Source of the DNA: Trichosporon coremiiforme
Taxonomy: Eukaryota; Basidiomycota; Tremellomycetes; Trichosporonales; Trichosporonaceae
Length of the DNA stretch: 64,000 bases
Reading direction: 5' to 3'
Assembly (NCBI GenBank): GCA_039545355.1
Contig: BCJJ01000013.1
Location: forward strand, 558,001-622,000
Below are positions 25,718 to 36,082 of the stretch, in pieces. The notes below the pieces were generated by a model that searched no databases, was not told the DNA's origin, and saw nothing but the letters and a program-made list of their open reading frames with translations. Position 1 is the stretch's first letter, and the number at the start of each line of letters is the position of its first letter. A program made the position numbers and the translations under genes.

Positions 25718-28700
25718 CTACTGACCGTGGGCCTTCTGGGCCTCTTGGATCGCCTTGATCATGCGGCCGCCGACCTTTCCTGCCTCCTCGAAACGCGGCG
25801 CGAAGAAGTCTGAGTCGTCAGCTCCCTCCTTTCCGTCGGTGACCTGCTCGGTCGCCTGCTGTCTTCCGTTCTGAGTGCCCTGCCCAACTTCGGTTATGCT
25901 CTCCAGTCTGGTGCGACCAACGAGCCAACTTCTGTTGCCACATCAGGTGTCACTTGCCACTGTATCCCACCAGGCCAGCCGCAACAGGTTACAACAGGTC
26001 ACACAGCGAGTACGACTCGCATCATGACCGACGGACCTGACACGGCTGACACGAACCATCCTCGCCTCACATGGGCAGCTCCGCAAAAATTGGGGCGGCT
26101 GTTGCGGTCGTACTCAAGACCACCCCATCAGTGCAGACGCGCTAACGTATAACGTATTCGGGGAGCAGGGAGGTCTAGGCTGTCGGCAGCTTGGCGACGC
26201 CTGCTGAGTGGGTGCTGTCGTCTCGAAACGACGTACGACGCTTGCCTTAGCCGCCTCATTGGGCGGTAGTCGCGTTTCGATCTCGTTTGGGGCAGGACCC
26301 ACATTGTGGACGGTGGGTAACACTGTGCTGGATCTGATCCAGTCGGTCGTCCAGAGCACGTAAACCAGCACTCAAAGCAGCCTCCCACCACACTAGACCT
26401 TGTCCTCACAACGGTCAGTGTTCACGATGAGGAGATGGAGGCGGCGCTAATCCACTGGAAACGAAACCGCACGGCATCGACTTTAAACCCATCGGTGCAA
26501 GCTGACGGCAAGAACGCGAAGCCGCGCAATGCCTCATGCAGCTGTTCAAACCTATGCACCGCATGACTCACTGCCGAGCTCGGTGGCGCCAGACAGCCAT
26601 GTGGTGTACCTGAAGTCTTGCCAGCGGGCGGTCATGTGTAACCGCCCCCACTCGTGATGGGGCACCTCGTGTGGCACACTGCTCGGTGGATCTGCGGTCC
26701 GCATGACACTCCTGGAGGGTTTCCGCGTCCGTATGATGCGGGAAGCACGCGCCGCACAACAGACCACGTTGAGTGAGGGAGTAACGCAGATTCTGAAGTG
26801 CACCTTGCCTCGAGTCATACCCGCGAGGCATGGTTCAGGCGGGCATGACGGGCAGGGCGGCCATGCCGTGCGTGGCCGCTTCAGAGTGGCACTCGACGGC
26901 GGTCACCCAGCGCCGCATACCAACGACGCGAACGGAGGCCAGACCCACTACCGCTGTGGCGCGGGCATTAGTGGAAAGGGTGGCAGGAGCAGTGGGACAG
27001 TTGGCGGGCCCCGAAGAAATTTACGGACAGCTCGATGAACCTGGAAGTGGTACTGACAGAAAGATAGGCAGAGCAGGACACGAGAAGCGAAAGCAGGGAA
27101 AATTCGGGGCACACAAGCCTGTACTTACTGGCAGTGTCCATAAATCGACGCTCGTAGAGGTCNAAGTTGCCGAAGGAAACGCACTCGCCCCATTGGCGGG
27201 CAGCGACGGTGAACTCGAGGTCGTCGGCCCGGAACACCTTATCGTTCAGACCAGCGTTGATCGCCTTCTCGATGCGGTCGCGAGAGCGGAACAGGTACTC
27301 GGCGACACCTGATGTTAGCTCCATCGTCCGAGAAGAGCACTCAAGCATCCCGTAGTGAACACCTACCAATCCAGAGCATGAAAACGGGCGTGCCAGCGAC
27401 CTCGAGATGCTCGAGCGGGTTGATGCCCAACTTCGCCCAACAGTCAACCATGGCGAGCAAGCTAAGGTGAGAGTTCGGCTCCTCAGGGGCATTCGGGTCT
27501 TTCGTTCCCAGGCTGAACTGGTTGAGGATCTCGTCGGAGAGCAGGATCGGTCGGCGCTCCTCGTCGTGTCCGTCCTCGTCCCGCTTCCAGCCGAAGACCT
27601 TCTCGCGCGCAGCCCACACACGCTCCGCGAGCTCCTTCTGATGTCCGCCCGTCATGAGCTTGAAAAGCTCAGTGCACGAGCGAGCGAACTGCTGAATCTG
27701 GCGCTGGGCAGCAGGGTTGAGAAGGGCAAGACCAGCGTAAACGTGCCACTTCGCCGAGTAGATTCGCAGCGCGATGTTCACCTTCACGACCTCGATACCA
27801 GATACCCAACGTGCTCGCTCCCACGGGTACTGGCCCTCGCAGTGCCATGCTTCTCCCATACTGATGTTAGCAATCATTTCTCAAGTGATGTACGGTTTCG
27901 ATCTGCAAGCTCAAATGCTCGATATAGAGGCGGTAGATCGACAAGCGGCGTAACGCCAGCGAGGTGAACAAAACACGGAGCCCCGAGAACGGAACTGCGA
28001 GATACAGAGATCTCCGGAAAGGTCTTATTTTGGGATGTCCGCTCATGATCGTGTCCGTCGATATGGCCCAGTGGCGGCGACCTTTCGGCGGACGCTGGCC
28101 CTCTCTCCATTTCGACGGAAGCTCGGGTGGCTCATAACACCATGCGTACCCGCTTGTCGATGGCTTCCGCGCAAGGAGTAGTCAACCCCGTAGATCATGG
28201 TGACGGCTTCGGGCCACCAGGGACCGCCGCATGTCCAGAGGTTTCAGTATTGACCTTCAAAGTGCATTGTCATCAGATTGACCGACACAGGCACGGATAA
28301 GATATGTGGAAGGTGACGAGAAAGTTCGCGGGCTTGTCGTCCGGATGCGCGAACTGAAAACTGGGCGTGGTTCCCATGACCGTAGAGAGCGAAGTGTTAC
28401 CGTGAAGCTGAAGGAGAGGAAAGGCCGCCAGGAGGTCCCGTCCTTATATGCAGCCCCATGTCGTCCGGTAACGAAGTCGACCTAAGAGCTCCACACCCCT
28501 GCCTTCCGCGGCTGCCGTTGTATTTCCGTGATCCTTTGCGCCAAGTCTAGATGGGTCTCTCGCGTAACGTGTGAATGTCGAGCACACTCGGTCATGTGCG
28601 CCTGTTCACTCTCGGCGTGACGTCTGGTGCACGGCGAGGTATAGTCGAAACCTTATTGTTCTCGCTGCCGTCCGATGTCCGTAATTCTTCGATAACCCAA

Positions 28701-29386
28701 ACACTCTCGTGTAGCTCGGACCTTCGTGTCGCTACATCCGAACTCCGAAACTGCAGAAAGATACCAGTACTCACCTCAGGAAAGCGGCATGCGTGCACGC
28801 CTGCGTGTTGGCCGTAACCTCGTCGTGCTCCTCGTAGCTCATGTAGACGTAGCGGGACTTGAAGCTCTCGAAGACCTTCTCGATCATGTGGACCTTCTCC
28901 TCCGGGCCGCGGTGGTGGATGATGACGAACGGCTGGCCCTCGGTCGTGACGCCAGGCCCATGGAGCGAGTGGACGCTTACGATGTCGGCGTCCTCAGGCA
29001 GGTAGCGCTCGAACGCAGCCTTCTCTGGCGCCTTGACGCTGGTCTGTCCAGCAACGGTCGCGCCAACCTTCGTGCTGGGGCCGTACTCCCGCACGACGGC
29101 ACCGATGGCAGCTGCCTCAACACTGTAGATAATTAGGTCAGCGACACGCGACACGGCGTGTCCGTCCCGAAGCACCTTGATTGGGGAGTCGGCGTACTCA
29201 GTCGACAGTGACTCAAACAGTTCGGGCTTGTCGCACACGACCACACTGTGACCGGCTTCGGAGAGGCGACGGGCATACATTCTGCCCATCTGCGCATGTA
29301 AGCTTCCGCCCGCTGGCATGAAAACTCACGTCGCCCATACCGATGATGCCGATCATGGGTGAGTCGAGGGTGGTCGAGGAAGACAT
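25718..29386 (-). CDS. TYR1: Prephenate dehydrogenase (NADP+), tyrosine biosynthesis
   Basis: Oxidatively decarboxylates prephenate to 4-hydroxyphenylpyruvate in tyrosine synthesis. Five exons: 29386-29330, 29289-28775, 27860-27367, 27308-27129 and 25809-25718 (445 residues; yeast Tyr1 has 452). Landmarks are the dinucleotide-binding loop GIIGMGDMGRM, VSVHSLHGPGVTTEGQP, YMSYEEHDEVTA, ALRIYSAKWHVYAGLA, PNSHLSLLAMVDCWAKLGI and a last exon FFAPRFEEAGKVGGRMIKA, which matches the Tyr1 C-terminus. Introns 2 (914 nt) and 4 (1,319 nt) are far longer than those of neighbouring genes. The last acceptor, GCTGACGACTCAG, is a textbook branch-plus-acceptor in correct phase. One N at 27163 falls in the third base of a Phe codon. 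An in-frame upstream ATG at 29527 would add 47 residues with a mitochondrial-type presequence. Confidence 0.93.
25810..27128 (-). other. TYR1 intron 4 (1,319 nt) with antisense open frames
   Basis: Bounded by GTAAGT at 27128 and CTGACGACTCAG at 25810. On the opposite (plus) strand, frames at 26703-27038 and 26830-27130 read like protein in parts (for example ARALVERVAGAVGQLAGPEE) but switch frame and have no splice support. They could be a decayed insertion or chance. Confidence 0.7.
27861..28774 (-). other. TYR1 intron 2 (914 nt) with a cryptic coding segment
   Basis: Bounded by GTGAGT at 28774 and AACATCAG at 27861. Inside, on the same strand as TYR1, a TATAAGG at about 28448 precedes an ATG at 28377 that opens 34 codons (MGTTPSFQFAHPDDKPANFL...). 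The next frame then reads SVNLMTMHFEGQY, a stop, and NLWTCGGPWWPEAVTMIYGV. The composition is protein-like but broken. A nested or decayed gene is possible; I do not recognise a family. Confidence 0.5.
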
Positions 29387-29527
29387 CGTGGACAGATGAA
29401 AGGCCCGCCTTTGGACTGGACGCGTCGAAGGTGAGGGAGCAGGGACGATTCTGGTTGCAGGACGAAGGGCAGAGCGCGAAACTGGCAAGGCTTTCGAAAT
29501 GTGCAGGAGACCAAGCCTGAGGGCCAT

Positions 29528-30277
29528 GTACGCTGGTGTCGATAACAAGAGCCGGATCATGTCTTCCCCGAACTTTACCTCGGAGTCGAACTGTAATGCC
29601 CTCCACATTCCCACGGTGTCCGATGGTGTGTTGCCGCCTTCGCCCACCCTGCCAGGACCGCCATGGGGAAAGACTCACAAAGGCTGCTGCGTCGAGATGT
29701 GTACCTAAACCCATACGAACTGCATGCCCGCGACTGCCTACTGGAAGATGGAACTATATGATTCAAATTGTTTTGGCGTGATCTCGACCACGAATGCACT
29801 TCTTCTCCATGCGTATTGTACATTTGACACCTTTCTTGATTCCTCATTACGTGATGACGGACTCGAGAGTCGGCCAACGAGTTCGTCTTTTTGGCTTCTA
29901 GTGGTACAGGCTGAACCTTCTCCTACCCCTTTCACTACAATTACCCCTCACCCTACATTGTCACTCGTCGAACAGACTCAAAACACGACGACCGTTCGTT
30001 CGCGATAACTCGAGCGAGGGACATTTTGAAGCTCAGCTGCGAGGCTTACGCTGCAGTCGCAGCGAGTTGAGCCGGCCGCACTGGCACCGGAGCAATCATC
30101 GGATCGCGGAACGTTTCTTCGGCACCTGACGTTAGAAACGACCTCATGGAATACGAACCCAGAGAGATACAGCAGATGCGGTTGTGGTCTGGCGAATCGG
30201 CTGGAGGCCCGACAGGGATTATACACGACTAGGACATAATGAGGAAAGATGATTGAGACAGATTAAGACTGCGTCGC
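29528..30277. other. Intergenic region between TYR1 and phytochrome, 750 bp
   Basis: It holds the TYR1 promoter and the phytochrome 3' end. CT-rich and AT-richer patches at 29740-29960 fit a promoter for the minus-strand TYR1. No coding exon or RNA gene is seen. Confidence 0.6.
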
Positions 30278-33200
30278 CTAGGGGCTCGACACAGCCGAAG
30301 GACTCGCACCATTAAAGTAGCCACCGGCTTCCCAGTGGCCAGCNTTGTACACCTCAGCATCGCGCTTGGTGTCGTCCTCCAGTCCTGAGAGGATGGAGCG
30401 GACGCGGGCAAAGTCGAGAGGCTTCAGGATCCAGCCATCGAAGTTCTTCGACAGGCTACCGCGGTCGTGCTCGTAAAGAGAAGCGGATACGGCGAAGATA
30501 GGAATACGACCATCGACTCGAACCGGGTCGATGCCCTCGAGTGTGTTGATGTGTGACTCGAGCCTGCGGATCTCGTCGGCAGCTCTGAAACCGTCCATGA
30601 TCGGCATCTGAATGTCCATGAGTACAACGTCGATGTCCCAGTCCTTTGCGAGGGTATCGACAGCCTCCTGACCGTTGCTGACGGCGACGACATTGTGGTG
30701 CTCCATGCGCAAGCGCTTCTGGAGAATCTGGCTGTTGACGATGTCATCCTCGACGACGAGCACTCTGAGGATAGGAAGACCCTTGGGGCTGATGCGCTGT
30801 CGCAGAGCTGGGCGTTCCGTAATTGTCGAAGGCGCCAAGCTGGCGGCCTTCTCGGATGTCGGCGCCGCAACCTCCTTCAGTTCCGCGTCCTCCCGAGAAC
30901 CCATCTCCCTAACGTCACTGTCAGGAGTGGCTGACGTGGGCACGCCGCTGCTCTTCGACTTGTCCTTGCTGTTTGTGGTGGGGTTCGGACTCGCGGACGG
31001 CGTGATTCCCCGACGCTTGATAAAGTTGACAGTAGGAAACGACGCAGAAGCGACACCAGAGGACTCTTGAGATCCGGTCGACTTGGAGCGGTCACCAGAG
31101 TCCAAGGTCGACAGCTTGGAAGCGGAGTCGCCCGACTTGCTGCCAGACTTGCTTGACCCTGACTTGCTCGAGCTCGACTTGCTAGACTTGCTGGACTTGC
31201 CGGATTTGGAGGAGCGCTTGGATTTTGAGGACGACTTGCTGTTGCGGCTCGACGCCATCGATGAACCAATGCTGGGAGTTCCGCCAAGGAGGCGTTTCGA
31301 AGAACCCGGAATGTAGTTGTGGTCACCAAGAGCCGTGGGGCGCACGACTTGGCCGTCTTCCAAGATGCCCATGTTGCAGGTGAAGTAGAACTTGGTTCCC
31401 TTGTTAACTTCAGACTCGGCTCGCAGTTGACCAGCCAACTGTTCGACAATGCGGGCGACCACAGCAAGACCCAAACCAACACCACCCTCCTTGCGATCTT
31501 CAGCTCCTTCCATCGTGATGAACATCGACTCGAGCTTGCCAGGCGGGATACCACAGCCGGTGTCACTGATGACGAGTTCCACAGAGACGACACCGGGTTC
31601 ACCGGGAACATGAGAAGCCATGGGCTCCGTGCCGGGCTCAATGCGACAACTGATGTCGATGTAGCCATCCTTCGTGTACTTGACGGCATTAGCCGCCAGG
31701 TTGGAGATAAGCGTCCTGATCTTGCGAGAATCTCCAATTACCATACGGGGCAGCGCCTCGTCTACGGTGACGGTGAAGTCGATGCCACGACGCTTCGATT
31801 CGGTCTCGTACAAGCGCACAGTGTCGGTGATGGTCTGCTTCAAGTCAAAGGGGTCGCTGAAGGCGGTTTCGTTTCCAGTTTCGATACGAGTGAGGTCGAG
31901 CAAATCATGGACGTGGAAGAGCAGCGCACGGGAGGCTTGGTGACTGTTCTCCAGCATCCGCCGAGTGTCGGAGTCAATGTTGCCCGCCATTGCGAGCTCC
32001 AGGGTGTTGATGATTTGACTGAGGGGCGTTCGCACGGCGTGGCTAGTGTTGGACAGCAAGATAGCGGTGAGCTGGTTGGACACCATGGTGTTCTGACGCT
32101 CGCGCCAGACTTGGATGAACTTTCCGTAGACGATGGAAAGTACGCCAGCGGCGTCCATTTGGTCATCCGTCCAGAGTCGGGATCGGCCGGTGACGTTCTC
32201 CGTCCAAAGCTTGAAGCTTGCACGAGGTTCAAGAACGGCGCTCGCAACCTGCGTAGGGTCGCGGTAGGGCTTACCAGCCCACTTGATGGTGTACACCTCA
32301 CCCTTGCGGAAGAATACAATGAAGTCCTGGCCTGCCTCCGTCGTCAACGGGATGTAAAGCATACCCGCGATAGTGTCGGTACCGCGTGGGAGTACCAAGT
32401 CCGGGAAATCTTTCTGAATGTTGAACGAGGACTTGATCTCTGTAAACTTGGCGATGCGAAGGTACTCAGCAATAGCCAACATGGCGTGACCCTGCTCGCT
32501 CTGGCCCAGAAGCTTGCAGCCATCGTTGATGACCAAGAGACCAGCATCGGCGTCAAACACTGTGAGCAGTGCGTCGGCATTAGACACCAAATAGGACCCG
32601 CTCGACGAACTGGCAGAAGACTCGGGGCCATCAGAACTCTGGTTGCCGCGGCGTTTACTCTTCTTGGACTTCGCACTGGGGCCGGGGGCATTAGCAGCGC
32701 CATGAATCATGGAGCGCATGTTGAGGCGGTGCGCGTACGTGAGACGTTCGATGTTACGCGAGATCTGGTCCGACATGAGACTGAAGATCTGTCGCAACGG
32801 GAACGAAACGCGGCTGCCGTGATGACCGTAAGAGTGACAGGCAATCAGACCCCAGAGCTTGCCGAATGCCATAATGGAGATGGACATCGACGATCGCACC
32901 TCCATGTTGGCGAGATCTAGAGTCAGTAAGGATGCATACCTCACACGCGCGAAGTCACTCACACTTAAGATGGATCGGAGACATGGCACGCAGGTAACAG
33001 AAAGTCATGTCCAGAGGGTACTCCAAGTCGGACTTGTCCCTCAGGACAAGGCGGGAGGTTTTGTGAGCACGGTCGTATAAGAACCGCACTTTGTTGATCT
33101 TGTAAAGCTCGCGAGCTTGAGGTGGGATGTCGCTGGCGGGGAACCTGAGACCCTTCCAAAGGTCGGTTGTCCTTCCCCAGTCGACCAGCTCGCTCACGAC

Positions 33201-36082
33201 CTCTCCGTTGTAATCCTCATCGAACTTGTAGAAAAGAACTCGGTGGAAGCGACAAAGGTCCTTCACTACTCCTACCACGATGTTGAGGAAGTGCTCCAAA
33301 TCTTGAGCGCTTCCCAGCTGGTCGTTGACCTGATTGAGAACGGAAAACACGTCGAGAGCGTCCGTTACACTGCTGGCTCCAGTGCGGCGACGGGAGGAAC
33401 GGCCGCCACGTCCTCGTCTGTTTCCTCTTCCTGCGCTCTGGACCGACGAACCGCTTTCGCTATTGGTATGCCAAAGGTCGCGGAGCTGGCGCTGAACACC
33501 GATGCCGCGGAGGGGCTTGGCGTGGTTCGTGGTCGACGCAAGGATACGCTCTAAGGGGACATCCTCGTTCTTACCCTCAATCCCCATGGGGAGGTCCTGG
33601 CAATCATCGTCCACGGGGGAGAAGATACTAGAAACGCTGTCCGACTGCACAGTGGTCGGGACAGTGCTTTCTGTTTCGATCCCAGAGCTTCCCCTGCGAA
33701 TACCCCCACCAAAGTGCTCGTCACTGCTAGGCGAAGTCGTCGGCGCTGTAGTGGGACGGATGCTGCCGGAGGAGTTGGTGGAGGAGAGCTGAGCCAGACG
33801 CGAGTTAGGGGTCGGGAAGTCAGACGTCATGCCCACACCCTTGGCGGGTCGGGTCAGAGGGTTGAAGACGTCGGTCTCCAGCTCAAACTCCAGAATGATG
33901 AGGTCTGGGGGAGGTAGAGGGTTTCCATTTTCATCGCGGCGGTTCCACTGAGGCTGTCTCGGCCGGTGTGCGGCAACCCAGCAAGTCCACTCAGTGCGCC
34001 AGGTCGAGCTCTGAGTGCTACGGGAGCCAGTGGCGCTCACGCTATCGCCCAGGACGGTGGGGTCGTCTGGAGTGTCGGTCTCAGAGTAACCCGAGAGACG
34101 GAAAATCTGCGGCCCCTCGTTGGCATGCTTAGCCTCACCGTCAGATTCGATGGCATCCCCAAGACCCTCGATAGTGTCTTGAAGGATGTCTGCCTGGCGT
34201 GGTGGCAAAGCCTCAGTGAAGCAATCAAGGCTGAAGAGGTACTTCGGGCTAAGGCCTAGAATCTCGGTCGAGTTCTTACATCAGCAACCGCGAGCATTCG
34301 TTGACTTACCTCCGAAACTTGTCGAACCAACAGGTTCCCAGACTCATAGTCCCACTCTAGCACCATCAGAACTCCAAAGCTCTGGATTGCACCAGGAGTG
34401 GTGATCGGCTCATCTTCACAGCGAACAATTTCACCCTCACGTCCAGTGACAACGTGGTGGCCGTCTTCACGCTGCACATGCTGGAAGCGGAAGGTGACGA
34501 CCGGCTCTGGCGAACCAAGATCCGAGCTGGTGGCAAGAGCACTGTCCAGCCTGGAACCACTGCCAGTTCCTGTTCCAGTTCCAGTACCTGTGGTACCGGT
34601 GTTGGTACCCGTGTTGGTGCGAGAGCCAACAGTTGTTGAATTGTCAGATCTCCGCTGATCGCTGCTGGGCGAAGTGTGGATGGATTCCGCCTTCGAATGC
34701 GCCTGGCCCTCATTCCAGCGCTCAGCTTTGGGTGCATAGATGTGGAAATCCTCCTGAGATGAAGAACAAGTCTCCGCCTGGGGTATCTCGCTGTCGGATA
34801 CAGGCGAAGTGGAAGGAGATGCCTCGTTGGGGTCGGATATTTGTACCGTGCGCGCTTGCTCATTGATGAAGTCGAGGACAGAGTGTTCCTTCTGTTCCCG
34901 CATCGCTTGCGCCTGAGCTGCCCTATTGCGAGTACTTCTTGATGGTGTCGAGCCCGAAGCCGACTGGTCTTGGCGAATGATGGTGGGGCCAAGGTTGGTC
35001 GAGTTGGGAATCATGGTGCTAGCTATCCGAGAAACAGCGGAGTGCGGGGCCTGCGACTGTTGCAGGGTGCTGCGGCCCGACCTCCCAGAGTTGTCATTAC
35101 TACTGGGGCTCGGTACCTGCACTGCGCCGTCGAGTCGGATAATGTCCATGAAGTCGTTGACAAGAGAAGGAAGGCCTTCCTCGTTGGGCTCAAGACGGGT
35201 CACGGGTGACTTGGAGCCGTCTGTGTCTGCCGCATCCAAAACTCCTGAACCAACCTCTTCGATGGTTTGTGGCTGAAGTGGCGGCTCTGCAGGGTTCCCT
35301 GTGCTACTTGGCGCAGGGGTCACAGGGAGATCGGAAGACGACATGGTAGTGGCCGAAGTCTTACTGGGTGCTGAGACCGAGGGCACAGACAGGAGCTCCG
35401 ACGTTGGCAGGCTCAGTTCGTTCGAATCCTTCGATCCCCGTCCAGCGCTGGATGATGACGCTTGCACTATGCTAGCGTCACCACTGCTAGACGAAGCTAC
35501 GGTCGGCAATCGAACTGCTGTGGGTCGGGCGGAGAAAGAAGGACGATTGAACTCTGGGAAGGCGGGTGGCGAGTCGGCTGAAACGTTCGGAAGACTGGAA
35601 GAGCCGCTGAATGTAGGGGAGGGAAGTGAACCACGGCTTGAGCTCGACTTGGGGATGAAAGACATGCTTGTCATCGTCCTGTTGGGAGCGAGATCACCGC
35701 GATGCTGAAGCATTTCGTGAATTGTGTCGTGAATGTTGTCGGAGGACGCCCGTTGCAGTCCGGATGGGCGTGGCGAAGGGGGAGGGTGGAAAATGGCGTC
35801 GGAGAGGCCAAGAGAGAGTGAGGGGCTTACGGGACTCGGCCGCAGGTGTTTAGCGTCCTCTCGCGCTTGTTGCGCTTGCTCGCGTTGATAAACAGAGCGG
35901 ATGGGGAACACATACGTATTGGCACCTGGCGGCGAACGGCCAGCTCCCGAAGAAGTTGACCCGGTGGACCCCACGCGCAGTCTTTGGCGCGATCCCTCGG
36001 CCTCGACGTCAGGCGGGGCACTATCACCAGACGGCCGAGACATGGTGATCCTGACTGGAGCCTGTCTCAAATTCACAGCCAC
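30278..36082 (-). CDS. Fungal phytochrome, hybrid histidine kinase with receiver domain
   Basis: Red/far-red photoreceptor that should bind biliverdin and signal through His-Asp phosphorelay. Three exons, 36082-34310, 34274-32963 and 32916-30278, give 1,907 residues (a second in-frame Met lies at residue 14). Residues 1-550 are a disordered Ser/Pro/Thr-rich extension with a Thr-Gly repeat. The PAS domain begins with Cys555 in CEDEPITTPGAIQSFGVL, the expected chromophore-attachment position in fungal phytochromes. The GAF domain shows PASDIPPQARELY (about 970) and LWGLIACHSYG. A PHY domain follows with KWAGKPYRDP. The kinase has an H-box SHAVRTPL (His1321), an N-box NLAANAVKYT, and G-boxes SDTGCGIP and GVGLGLAV. 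A Ser/Lys repeat linker leads to a receiver with Asp1796 in VVLMDIQMPIMDG. One N at 30344 is in the third base of an Asn/Lys codon near the C-terminus. Confidence 0.96.

Noticed and set aside
29213..29647. 144-codon frame beginning MGEGGN upstream of TYR1
   Set aside because: Only its last part, from the ATG at 29527, is plausible as a presequence. The first 40 codons read like leader sequence.
31319..32920. 533-codon plus-strand open frame
   Set aside because: Antisense shadow of the phytochrome PHY and kinase regions, which carry all family motifs.
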